DNA from: Clostridia bacterium
GTDB lineage: Bacteria; Bacillota; Clostridia; Christensenellales; Borkfalkiaceae
DNA: 33,175 bases
Assembly (NCBI GenBank): GCA_017621155.1
Contig: JAGATP010000030.1
Coordinates: 1 to 33,175 of the forward strand
Direction: 5' to 3'
The notes below the pieces were generated by a model that was not told the DNA's origin, did no database searches, and saw nothing but the letters and a program-made list of their open reading frames with translations. Within the stretch, counting starts at the first letter, position 1, and each line of letters begins with the position of its first letter. The position numbers and the translations under genes were made by a program. Below are positions 24,408 through 32,233 of the stretch, piece after piece.

Positions 24408-25718
24408 TTATTTCCCGATGCGAATCAAGAAAGCCGCATACGCTTCTTCGCCGATGGCGCTTCGCGGCGCACGGTAAAGGACGGAGAAGCGGGAATAGAG
24501 GGACTCTGCCCTTGTAAGCAGGAGGGAAGAGACGTCTTCCACGAGCCTCGAAAGCGTCGTTATCTGACCGTTAAAGAGCTCGGTGACGACGTTTTGAAAG
24601 AGGTCGTTGGAGACAAAGCCGAAGTAATTGAGGCGAACGCTTATATTTTCAACCCCGCCGAAGGTCTCGCCGTTGCAACCTTCCCGAAGCAGAGCGCGGA
24701 GCGCGTCCAGATCGACGAGGGAGAGCGAAACCCGATAAATCTTCTCTGCCGCCATATATCCCCACTCCGAAACGGTCGTGCGTTCGGTAAAATCCGCGCC
24801 GTAAAAGACCTTCAGTACGGTGAGCTTTTCCTTCATCTGCGCGCAGAGCGCCGATAGCTCTCCCGTTTGCCCCGAAGAAATCGTCCACCAGCTCCTGCGG
24901 TAAGTGTTATCCGGATGGGAGCGTATCGCACGATCGAGCGCGCCGATTTCCTCGAAGAGATCGAATTTGTAAAATGCGTCGAGAAGGAGCTCTTCCGCAT
25001 AGGAGTAGACGGCACGATCGGCATATTCCTCGAGCGCCTCGCGGCTTTCGAGGCGCCGATAGGTCAGCTGCTCCTCTTGTTTGTAGGTCTCTTCTTTGAT
25101 CGAGTGATCGCGCACCGTATGCACTTCGGCGTACAGATAAACGCCCTGATCGCAGAAATACTGCGTAAGCTCCTCTCGGATCTCCTTCTCCCTGGCAGGC
25201 AAAACTCTACCGTTGCTCGTGAGCGTGACGTTGACCTCGTTGTAGTCGTCCAAAGAGCCCTCGTTTTCGAGGTCGATGAATCCGCTCATGGCGGCGCGCT
25301 CTGTGACCTGCACCGCCGCGCGCTCGAAAGAGAGCCCGACGAGCCCCGCGGCAAATTCCCCGTCCGAAAGCAGCAAATCCCCATCCGCGTTGTTGCTGAC
25401 GGCAGCCTCTACCTTGAAATCCCGATCGAGCACGAGGACGAGAGAAGGGTTGATGTCCACCTGCATCAGCGTGACGCTCGGCAAATTCAGATACCACGCA
25501 AAGCCCCCGAATGCCGCCGCACAGAAGAGAAGAAACGCCGCCGCAACGCCGATTGCGGCAACCCATCTCCTTCGGAAGCCCTTCTTGGCGGGCACCTCTT
25601 TGAAGAGCTCTTTGACGGGAGCATCTGCCCGAACGGACTCTTTGAGCGCATCGGGAAGGGGCGGAACGTGCGCGTCTATTTCTTCATTCAGTTGTTTGAA
25701 AAAATCCGTGCTCTTCAT
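24408..25718 (-). CDS. Membrane anti-sigma factor with RsgI-like outer domain
   Basis: The 436-residue single-pass protein is encoded with its ATG overlapping the ECF sigma stop (ATGA, 25715-25718), as is standard for anti-sigma factors. Residues 1-50 are cytoplasmic (MKSTDFFKQLNEEIDAHVPP...), too short for a full zinc-type anti-sigma domain. Residues 51-75 are the membrane helix (AAIGVAAAFLLFCAAAFGGF). The outside part begins LMQVDINPSLVLVLDRDFKV with Asn90-Pro91, the RsgI-type segment, and continues as a long mixed helical region without a recognisable ligand-binding module. In RsgI/SigI systems this domain is reported to self-cleave at Asn-Pro during signalling. The partner here is an ECF factor, not SigI. 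The sensed signal is unknown. Confidence 0.85.
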   Translation of the reverse strand: MKSTDFFKQLNEEIDAHVPPLPDALKESVRADAPVKELFKEVPAKKGFRRRWVAAIGVAAAFLLFCAAAFGGFAWYLNLPSVTLMQVDINPSLVLVLDRDFKVEAAVSNNADGDLLLSDGEFAAGLVGLSFERAAVQVTERAAMSGFIDLENEGSLDDYNEVNVTLTSNGRVLPAREKEIREELTQYFCDQGVYLYAEVHTVRDHSIKEETYKQEEQLTYRRLESREALEEYADRAVYSYAEELLLDAFYKFDLFEEIGALDRAIRSHPDNTYRRSWWTISSGQTGELSALCAQMKEKLTVLKVFYGADFTERTTVSEWGYMAAEKIYRVSLSLVDLDALRALLREGCNGETFGGVENISVRLNYFGFVSNDLFQNVVTELFNGQITTLSRLVEDVSSLLLTRAESLYSRFSVLYRAPRSAIGEEAYAAFLIRIGK

Positions 25719-26227
25719 ACGTCCTCCCGAAACGCCTCTAATTTTTTGATCGCCGCACTGTACTTCCAGCTGACCGTGCCGGGCGGAAGGTGCAGCATCC
25801 CAGCGATTTCCCGATGTTTGTAGCCCCAATAGACGTGCAAAACGACGATTTCCCGCTCCTCGGAAGAGAGCTTACTCATCATATAGTCAAGGGCAGACGA
25901 CCCCTCGTCCGGCGAAAGGACGCCCGAACGCTCGTCGAGCTCGACTTCTCCCCTTCGCTTTCTGCGGCGAAGTTCGTCCAAGGCGAGATTTTTCACGATC
26001 TGAAGCATCCATGCGCGGGCATTGGTGCCCCGGCGGTATGTATACGCCTTTTGCTTGATCAGGAGAAAGGAAGACTGCAATACGTCCTCGGTATCCTGAT
26101 GATTGGAGAGGAAGGAATAGGCAAAGGAATACACGCCCCTCGCCGTTTCCCGATAGAGGCGTTCAAGCGCCGCATTGTCGCCTGCGGCAACCTTTTGTAT
26201 GAGTAAATCCAGTTCTTTTCCTTCCAT
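25715..26227 (-). CDS. ECF-family RNA polymerase sigma factor
   Basis: A 170-residue extracytoplasmic-function sigma factor. Region 2 is at about 20-90 (FLSNHQDTEDVLQSSFLLIKQK; ARAWMLQIVKNLALDELRRRKR). Region 4 is at about 115-165, with the helix-turn-helix YKHREIAGMLHLPPGTVSWKYSAAIKKL. There is no region 1.1 or 3. The ATG at 26227 is preceded by AAAGGA 9 nt away; a TTG six codons earlier is also open, but it lies within the predicted promoter's -10 block. It is followed by its anti-sigma gene with a 4-nt overlap. The same promoter motif before it and before the lipoprotein gene suggests autoregulation. Confidence 0.93.
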   Translation of the reverse strand: MEGKELDLLIQKVAAGDNAALERLYRETARGVYSFAYSFLSNHQDTEDVLQSSFLLIKQKAYTYRRGTNARAWMLQIVKNLALDELRRRKRRGEVELDERSGVLSPDEGSSALDYMMSKLSSEEREIVVLHVYWGYKHREIAGMLHLPPGTVSWKYSAAIKKLEAFREDV

Positions 26228-26240
26228 GCCCTTTTGTCCT

Positions 26241-26270
26241 TTCAACGATTGTAAAACCCGTTTTATTGGG
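26241..26270 (-). promoter_or_regulatory. Predicted autoregulated ECF promoter before the sigma gene
   Basis: CCCAATAAAACGG (26270-26258), 10 nt, CGTTGAA (26247-26241) on the minus strand, 13 nt from the ATG. This copy is also inside a 7-bp inverted repeat (AAAACCC-N8-GGGTTTT, 26253-26274), which the other copy lacks. Confidence 0.65.
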
Positions 26271-26322
26271 TTTTTGAAAAAATTCCGTCAAAAATTTTCT
26301 GCCGATGAACCCAAGTGTATTC

Positions 26323-26357
26323 TAGGCGAGCTGTTCTAAATTAGAACAGCTCGCCTA
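26323..26357. repeat. 35-nt perfect palindrome
   Basis: TAGGCGAGCTGTTCTAA, A, TTAGAACAGCTCGCCTA: 17-bp arms with a single central base. It is intergenic between the exonuclease gene and the ECF sigma operon. A degenerate copy lies at 19415-19450. No T-run on either side. The rest of 26271-26437 shows nothing else of note. Confidence 0.85.
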
Positions 26358-26437
26358 AGCTGCCGCGGAGAAGGTTTCGGATTCGGAATGCTCTGGTTAG
26401 CATACGCCCGCGCCGATTTCAATCGATATTTCGAATC

Positions 26438-26986
26438 TCATTTGCGTAATTCGCGTTTCAAATTCAGATAGCAAGCGTTGCAGATCTCGCAATCGCGCAA
26501 GGCGCGGTGCGCGCCAACCGTTGCAATTCCGTAATATTCCGCAATCGTCGCTTGCGTATGATTTGTTAAAAACGGCAACGCCTTCCTTGCGAGCCGCAAT
26601 GTATCGACGAACGGGTTGTCGAGAATGAGCCCGTTGTGTAGCCATAAGTTGTCGTACAAAAAATTGACGTCGAAGTTTACGTTGTGCCCGATCAGAATAT
26701 CCTTTCCGATAAAGTCATAAAAGTTCTGCAAGACTTCGCTTCTTTCGGGAGCGTTTTCCACCATGTCGTCCGTAATTCCCGTCAGACGGGTAATAAACCA
26801 ATGAATCGGCTCGGATGGCTTGATCAGAGAAGAAAAACTGCCCTGTATCACCTCGTTCCTGACTTTCAAAGCCGAAACTTCGATGATTTCGCAAGTCCTT
26901 AACGACGTCATGTTCGTTTCGATATCGACGACGGTATAGTCGGAGGAAAAGGAAATCAGACTCCGACCTTTGAATTTACGTTCCAT
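26438..26986 (-). CDS. DEDDh 3'-5' exonuclease (DnaQ/PolC-epsilon type)
   Basis: A stand-alone exonuclease domain of 182 residues, of the type that trims 3' ends of DNA or RNA or proofreads. The catalytic acidic residues appear in order: YTVVDIETN (Exo I, D and E near residues 21-23), LIGHNVNFDVNFLYDN (Exo II, near 100) and GAHRALRDCEI (Exo III, His and Asp near 160-165). The 'ITRLTGITDDMVENAP' segment is the classic substrate-handling loop. The ATG at 26986 has AAAGGAG 7 nt upstream; the longer frame to 27031 is unsupported. No clear promoter is seen; it may be read through from comF, which ends 80 nt upstream. A small 6-bp hairpin (27005-27019) lies in that gap. Confidence 0.9.
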   Translation of the reverse strand: MERKFKGRSLISFSSDYTVVDIETNMTSLRTCEIIEVSALKVRNEVIQGSFSSLIKPSEPIHWFITRLTGITDDMVENAPERSEVLQNFYDFIGKDILIGHNVNFDVNFLYDNLWLHNGLILDNPFVDTLRLARKALPFLTNHTQATIAEYYGIATVGAHRALRDCEICNACYLNLKRELRK

Positions 26987-27066
26987 TTTCACGCTCCTTT
27001 TCGAGCTTGCAGCGCAAGCCGTCTCCCACAAAAAAGAGATTTGAAAGCCAACCGATTTTTTATGCT

Positions 27067-27798
27067 TTATAACTTAAGCGGCGTGCAAGCCGCCGTCAGG
27101 ACGTAGACGTAAGTCGCTCCCGCGCCGATGAGAAGGCGGGCGATTTCGTTCACCGTCGCGCCCGTCGTCATGACGTCGTCGACGATGAGGACGCCCTTCC
27201 CCTTGCAGGCGCTCTTATCGGTGAGCCGAAAGAGTCCCCTGACGTTTTTTGCCCTCTGCCGTGCGGAAAGCCCCTTTTGCTCCTCCCCTTCCTTTACCTT
27301 AATGAGAAGCTCCCTCCGATAGGGAAGGGCGGAGTGCTCCGCGACGTACGTCGCAAGGAGATCGGCTTGGTTGAATCCCCTCTTTTTGCGTTTTTCTTCC
27401 GTCATCGGCACGGAGACCAAAAAACAAGCGCGCGGAAATTCAGGCAAATAACGGATCATCTCCCGTCCGAAGGCGACGGAGAGATACCTTGCCTCCTGTT
27501 TGAAGGCATGAATGAGCCCCATCACGTCGTCCTGATAGAGAAGGGGCGCACGCGCCCTCGCATACAGGGGAAAGCTTCCCTTGCACTCAAGGCAAATGCC
27601 AGCGCCGCGAAAGGTCTTTCTCCCGCAGACGGGGCAGACGTATTCCCCGTTCCACGGGAGCTTTTCTCTGCACTTTTGGCAGAAATATTCGTCCTCGAAG
27701 ACCTCGCGATTGCAGAGCTCGCAGGTGCGGTTTCGTTCAAAGCTCTTCTTTTGTCCTTCTTCCCATCGGTCAAGCAGGGATTGTAACAAGCTTCCCAA
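27067..27798 (-). CDS. comF: ComF family protein (zinc ribbon plus phosphoribosyltransferase fold)
   Basis: ComF-type proteins assist handling of incoming single-stranded DNA in natural competence, though many non-competent bacteria keep them. The N-terminal double zinc ribbon has four Cys-X2-Cys pairs (CELC, CQKC, CPVC, CLEC). The C-terminal type I phosphoribosyltransferase domain has the PRPP loop VLIVDDVMTTGAT and VSVPMTEEKRKKRGFNQADLL. I chose the TTG at 27798 because GGAAGG is 9 nt upstream; this gives 243 residues and a 29-nt overlap with the upstream glycosyltransferase gene. Another TTG at 27789 is possible. No comFA-like helicase is nearby. Confidence 0.88.
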   Translation of the reverse strand: MGSLLQSLLDRWEEGQKKSFERNRTCELCNREVFEDEYFCQKCREKLPWNGEYVCPVCGRKTFRGAGICLECKGSFPLYARARAPLLYQDDVMGLIHAFKQEARYLSVAFGREMIRYLPEFPRACFLVSVPMTEEKRKKRGFNQADLLATYVAEHSALPYRRELLIKVKEGEEQKGLSARQRAKNVRGLFRLTDKSACKGKGVLIVDDVMTTGATVNEIARLLIGAGATYVYVLTAACTPLKL

Positions 27799-29347
27799 GC
27801 GTTTTTTCCTTCCTTTTCGCAAAAATCAAATCCGCAACGCCTTCCAATCCCCTTGCGCCGAGGAATAAAAATACGAACACATAGCTGAATACGTAGCGGA
27901 AATTCGCCTCGAACAGCAGGACGAAGAGAATAATGCCGATCGCCGCCGTCATCAAAAACAGCTCTTCCTTGCGCCGACTGCGAAAGAGGACGGGAAGGGA
28001 AAAGAGCGGAAGGAGCATAACGATCGACCAGAGCGACTTCATCCATTCGAAGTACTCCGCATGATGCGCCCCGCCGACGTAAAAGAGGTTAATAAAGAAC
28101 CCTTCCCAACCGACGGCGTCGTAAGGCGGAACGGGGTGATAAGTCGTATACCACGCCGAGTCGAATCCGAAATCAGGCATGGTAAAGACGAGCGCGAACT
28201 TCTCGGACAAGAAGTCGATGTAGCCAAAGAGTCCCATATTCAGAATGCGCTTGACGCCCTCCACGAAATCGGCTTTTGCGTCATAGGTGATGGAAAACAG
28301 CCAATCCTCGTGATTGACCATGCCGAGCGTCCCCTCGTTTGCCCCCATATAGAAATAATGGAACAGGGTCAACGGCTCCCGGAAGGAGAGATTCATGCCC
28401 ATAGAGCGAATGCAAAGGTCGGCAATGACGCTGCCTATTCCCAATCCCAACAGGATCACGAGCCAATCAAAGAGGAGCGCCTTGTCCTTATCGCGAACAA
28501 AGGCAATGAAATCCCACAAAAAGCAAGCGACCAGGACGACTGCGGCTTGCGCCTTAATCCGAAAGCCGATTACGCCCACAAAGCCCAAAAAGAAGCTCCG
28601 AAGATAGCGCATCGTCCGCTTCTTGGGTTTCATCACGTAGAGAAGCGCCGCTCCCGTGATGAAGGGAAGAGAATAGCCGTCCGTATAGGGAAGGGTGAGC
28701 GTCGTGGAGAGCCCGACGTAAACGGCAAAGACGAGCCACGCAAAAAAGGCGATCAGCTTGTCCTTTAAGAGCTTTTCAAAGAGAATCCCCGCGAGGATAA
28801 GTCCCGCACACACAAAGACGGACTGTCCGACCAAGAGGGGGAAGTAATTGTTCGACACGCCGAAGAAAAGGGCAATTCGCATGACGACGGTAAAGACGAA
28901 GGTCAGAAAGACGTTTTGCGAATGAATGGCGAGATAGTCCAGGACGTTTTGCGCAACGGGATTTCCCGCAACGATAGAGCCCGCCGCAATGTGCATCCAC
29001 ATAGCATCCGTCTGAAAGTAGAGGTAAATCCGATCGACGGTATAAAACTGCAAGAGAAAAACGACGAGGGTCAAAACGCCGATTCAGACGTAGTAGAGCA
29101 ATTTCGACTTTGCAAAGGAAAGGGAAAAAGAGCGATACAAGAAGTACGCCGCGGGAATGACGAAAAGGGCGAGAAGAATACCGAAGGCGTAAGAGCCGAC
29201 GGCGACGGGTTGCCAGAAGGAATCCGACCCGATCTGCCGCGGCGCACGCAAAAACTCAATCAACAGAAGAATGACAAAGAAGCCGAACAAGCAAAGAGCG
29301 CCCCAACGGCAAAAGCGGAAAAATGCGTCTCGTCTTTTTGTACCCAT
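27770..29347 (-). pseudogene. Large membrane protein (GT-C glycosyltransferase-like), split by an in-frame TGA
   Basis: One reading frame runs from ATG 29347 (SD GGAGGG) to the TGA at 27770, 525 codons, broken only by TGA at 29086-29084 (codon 88, ...LLYYV*IGVLTLVV...). Both sides are hydrophobic and continuous. A Trp (TGG) would fit, and the distal part has no start codon with an SD. The product would have about 11-13 membrane helices with a first outer loop IYLYFQTDAMWMHIAAG and later YLAIHSQN. This is the pattern of GT-C membrane glycosyltransferases using lipid-linked sugars; the assignment is tentative. TGA ends several other genes in this window, so it is a stop here. A recent nonsense mutation or sequencing error is likeliest. 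Otherwise the first 87 codons make a separate two-helix peptide. Confidence 0.7.
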
Positions 29348-29396
29348 AAAAAAATCCCTCCAAAGAAAGTATAGTTCTTTTGGAGGGAAATGTCAA
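29348..29396 (-). promoter_or_regulatory. Overlapping terminator, promoter and SD between the ATPase and GT genes
   Basis: On the minus strand TTGACA (29396-29391), 17 nt, TATACT (29373-29368) is a near-consensus promoter. The same DNA forms a hairpin, TCCCTCCAAAAGAA (29388-29375) with TTCTTTGGAGGGA (29367-29355, one bulge), followed by T7 (29354-29348). This is a complete terminator for the ATPase gene that ends at 29400. The -10 is the loop. The right arm holds the GGAGGG SD of the next gene. Confidence 0.75.
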
Positions 29397-29399
29397 GAA

Positions 29400-32045
29400 T
29401 TATTTTTTATTCCTTTTATGAATAAGAAAGGAAATGCACTTGGTCAGTTCGACAAAGGGAATGATCGTAAGGGCGAGCGCAAGGGCAAAACCGTATTCAA
29501 AGAGGCTGATGGACGTAAACGAAAAGGCATCTTTTAAGAAGGGAATATAGATGACTGCCGTCGTCAACAGAAGAGACAACAGCATCGCTCCCCAAAGCCA
29601 GAAGTTTTGTTTTTTGACGGTAAAGACGGATTTCTTTAACGACCGCATATTGAAGGCGTGGAAGATTTCCATCATGGACATGGTGAGGAACGCCATCGTC
29701 ATGCCGTCTGCACTTTCCGCCGTCCATTCCCAGACGCCCGACTCGAAGAAATGCCCGCAAAAATACGAGAGCAGGGTAATGAGCGCGATGAAAATGCCGT
29801 GCACGAAGATGTTCACGCCCATGCCGTCCGCAAAGATTCCCTCTTTGCTGTCGCGGGGCGCCCGCTTCATCAGATCAGACTCCTCGCTCTCCATGCCGAG
29901 CGCAAGCGCGGGCATGGTGTCCGTGATGAGGTTGATCCACAAGAGGTGCATGGGACGAAGGAGGGTAAAGCCGATCATCGTGGAAATGAAGATAGAGACG
30001 ACCTCGGAGAGATTGGAGGAAAGGAGGAACTGAATCGCCTTTTTGATGTTGTCGTAAATTCTCCTGCCTTCCCCGACCGCCTCGACGATGGTCGCGAAAT
30101 TGTCGTCTCCGAGCACCATATCCGCAGACGCCTTGGTGACGTCCGTGCCCGTGATGCCCATGCCCACGCCGATATCCGCACTCTTGATGGAGGGCGCGTC
30201 GTTTACGCCGTCCCCCGTCATGGCGGTAATCTTGCCCTTTGCCTTCCAGCCCGTGACGATGCGAACCTTATGCTCGGGCTGTACCCGCGCATAGACGGAA
30301 TAGCGCTCGATCTTCTCTGCGAACTCCTCGTCGGACATCTGTCCGACTTCTGCGCCCGTAATCGCCTGCGATTCGTCTTCGATGATGCCGAGCTCCTTGG
30401 CGATGGCAATGGCGGTATCGATGTGATCGCCCGTAATCATGATGGGACGGATGCCCGCCTCCTTGCACTTGACGATGGCGGCTTTGACTTCGGGACGGAC
30501 GGGGTCGACCATGCCGACCAGTCCCACGAAGACAAGCTTTTCCTCGATTTCCTCGGGATTGGAGGTGTCGGGAAGTTCATCGTAAATTCGGTAGCCGAGG
30601 GCAAGCACGCGAAGCGCCCTATCTGCCATATCCTTGTTGACGGAGAGAATTTCTCTCCTCTTTTCGTCCGTGAGGGGAACTTCTTTTCCCCCTTCCAGAA
30701 CGAAGGCAGTGCGCTTTAAGACCTCGTCGGGCGCACCCTTGGTGTATTGGACAATGCCCGTCTTGGTATTGTGCAGGGTGGACATCATCTTGCGCATGCT
30801 GTCAAACGGCGCTTCCGCGATGCGCTTTTCTTCCTTGGAAAGATCTCCCTTATCCATTCCGAGCGAATACGCATAGTTGACGAGCGCGGCTTCAGTGGGT
30901 TCACCCACCGCCTTTTTGTCATGATCGAGCGTAGCGTCCGAGCAGAGCGCCATGCCCTTGGCAAGAAGAGTCTCCTCGCCGTAGTGTTCGACGACGGTCA
31001 TCTTGTTCTGCGTGAGCGTGCCCGTCTTATCCGAGCAGATGATCTGCGTGCAGCCGAGCGTTTCGACCGCCGTGAGCTTGCGAATGACCGCATTCTTTTT
31101 GGACATCTTCGTCACGCCCATCGAAAGGACGATGGTGACGACGGTGGCAAGTCCTTCGGGAATGGCGGCAACCGCAAGGGAAACCGCGACGATAAAGCTG
31201 TCGAGAATGACCTCAGCGTGGAAGTCCCCTTCCTTGATGAGCTTGAAGAGGAAGATAAAGACGCAAATGCCCAAAACGAGGTAGCTGAGAATTTTGGAAA
31301 GGGAAGAGAGCTTTTTCTGAAGGGGGGTCTCCTCTTCCTCCGCTTTGCCGAGAACGTCGGCGATTTTTCCCATTTCGGTGTTCATGCCCGTTCCGACGAC
31401 GACGGCTTTGCCTCTGCCGTAAACGACGGTCGTTCCCATATACGCCATATTCTTGCGATCGCCCAAGGGCGCGTCGTGATCGATGATATCGGCGTGCTTT
31501 TCCACGGGGACGGACTCGCCCGTGAGCGCCGCCTCTTCAACTTTGAGGGAAGCAGTTTCGAGCAGTCTGCAATCGGCAGGCACGGCGTCGCCCGCTTCCA
31601 ACAGGACGATGTCTCCCGAAACGAGGTCTTCGCTCTTTAATACTTTGACCGTTCCGTCCCGCAAGACCTTACAGGTCGAAGCGGTCATTTCCTTGAGGGC
31701 TTCGATCGCCGCCTCCGCCTTGCTCTCCTGAACGACGCCCAAAATCGCATTTAAGAGAATGACGGCGACGATGATGATACACTCTGCAAAGGACTCCTCT
31801 CCTCCCTGCGCGCGCTCGATGATCACGGTAACAAAGTTGATGACTGCCGCCGCGAGCAAGACTAAAATCATGGGATTGATGAGCTGTTCGAAGAAGCGCC
31901 GTGCGATGGATTTCTTCTTTCCCTCTTTCAGCTTGTTTTTCCCGTCCCTCGCAAGGCGGGTCTCCGCTTCTTTGGTGGATAGTCCCTGCTCGCTTGCCTC
32001 GTATTCCTTGAGGACTTCCGCGGCAGAATGTCGATATTCTTTCAA
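29400..32045 (-). CDS. SERCA-type cation P-type ATPase (Ca2+/Mn2+ export)
   Basis: An 881-residue P2A ATPase pumping Ca2+ and/or Mn2+ out of the cell. Visible features are the actuator loop ALTGESVPVEK (about 173-183), PEGL in M4 (296-299), the phosphorylation site CSDKTGTLT (D339), TKGAPDEV and the hinge TGDGVNDAPSIK. M5 SSNLSEVVSIF and M6 NLITDTMPALALG keep the Asn/Glu and Asn/Thr/Asp ligands of SERCA. The start is TTG at 32045: GGAAGGAG lies 6 nt before it and MKEYRHSAAEVLKEYEASEQ matches the family N-terminus. The upstream ATGs at 32117 and 32078 lie inside, or just after, the riboswitch. The Mn2+ riboswitch favours manganese export as a main job. Confidence 0.93.
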   Translation of the reverse strand: MKEYRHSAAEVLKEYEASEQGLSTKEAETRLARDGKNKLKEGKKKSIARRFFEQLINPMILVLLAAAVINFVTVIIERAQGGEESFAECIIIVAVILLNAILGVVQESKAEAAIEALKEMTASTCKVLRDGTVKVLKSEDLVSGDIVLLEAGDAVPADCRLLETASLKVEEAALTGESVPVEKHADIIDHDAPLGDRKNMAYMGTTVVYGRGKAVVVGTGMNTEMGKIADVLGKAEEEETPLQKKLSSLSKILSYLVLGICVFIFLFKLIKEGDFHAEVILDSFIVAVSLAVAAIPEGLATVVTIVLSMGVTKMSKKNAVIRKLTAVETLGCTQIICSDKTGTLTQNKMTVVEHYGEETLLAKGMALCSDATLDHDKKAVGEPTEAALVNYAYSLGMDKGDLSKEEKRIAEAPFDSMRKMMSTLHNTKTGIVQYTKGAPDEVLKRTAFVLEGGKEVPLTDEKRREILSVNKDMADRALRVLALGYRIYDELPDTSNPEEIEEKLVFVGLVGMVDPVRPEVKAAIVKCKEAGIRPIMITGDHIDTAIAIAKELGIIEDESQAITGAEVGQMSDEEFAEKIERYSVYARVQPEHKVRIVTGWKAKGKITAMTGDGVNDAPSIKSADIGVGMGITGTDVTKASADMVLGDDNFATIVEAVGEGRRIYDNIKKAIQFLLSSNLSEVVSIFISTMIGFTLLRPMHLLWINLITDTMPALALGMESEESDLMKRAPRDSKEGIFADGMGVNIFVHGIFIALITLLSYFCGHFFESGVWEWTAESADGMTMAFLTMSMMEIFHAFNMRSLKKSVFTVKKQNFWLWGAMLLSLLLTTAVIYIPFLKDAFSFTSISLFEYGFALALALTIIPFVELTKCISFLIHKRNKK

Positions 32046-32099
32046 AATAGACTCCTTCCGATAAGAGAAAAGACCCATACACACTCTCAGTTCGTGGGT

Positions 32100-32185
32100 A
32101 TGAGTCTCATTTTTCACAGCTACGGACCTTGCGGTCGGGATTGTCGATTACTGCTACACCGGGACGGTGCAAATTACTCCCTCAT
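32100..32185 (-). ncRNA. yybP-ykoY (manganese) riboswitch
   Basis: The minus strand runs ATGAGGGAGTA at the 5' side, then ATCGACAA, CCGACCGCAAGGTCCG and AGCTGTGAAAAATGAGAC, and closes with CTCAT pairing to the opening ATGAG. GGGAGTA and TGAGAC are the two conserved ends of this class, which turns genes on when Mn2+ binds. Downstream, ACCCA can pair with TGGGT (about 32097-32072) before CTTTTCTCTT, a plausible terminator that competes with the 3' side of the closing stem. Confidence 0.78.
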
Positions 32186-32204
32186 CGTTTTAATTTACGA
32201 TAAG

Positions 32205-32233
32205 AGTATAGCAAATTATTCTTCCTTTGTCAA
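32205..32233 (-). promoter_or_regulatory. Promoter of the ATPase riboswitch transcript
   Basis: TTGACA (32233-32228), 17 nt, TATACT (32210-32205) on the minus strand. The -35 lies inside the last codons of the truncated regulator gene. Confidence 0.85.

Noticed and set aside
26397..26645. Minus-strand 82-codon frame near the exonuclease 3' end
   Set aside because: It overlaps the exonuclease in another frame and its sequence is Arg-rich without an SD or homology.
29084..29086. Recoding of UGA as Trp or selenocysteine
   Set aside because: TGA is the true stop of mcsA, the LytTR regulator, folE, the ECF sigma factor and the DUF421 gene in this window, and no SECIS-like stem was seen after the codon.
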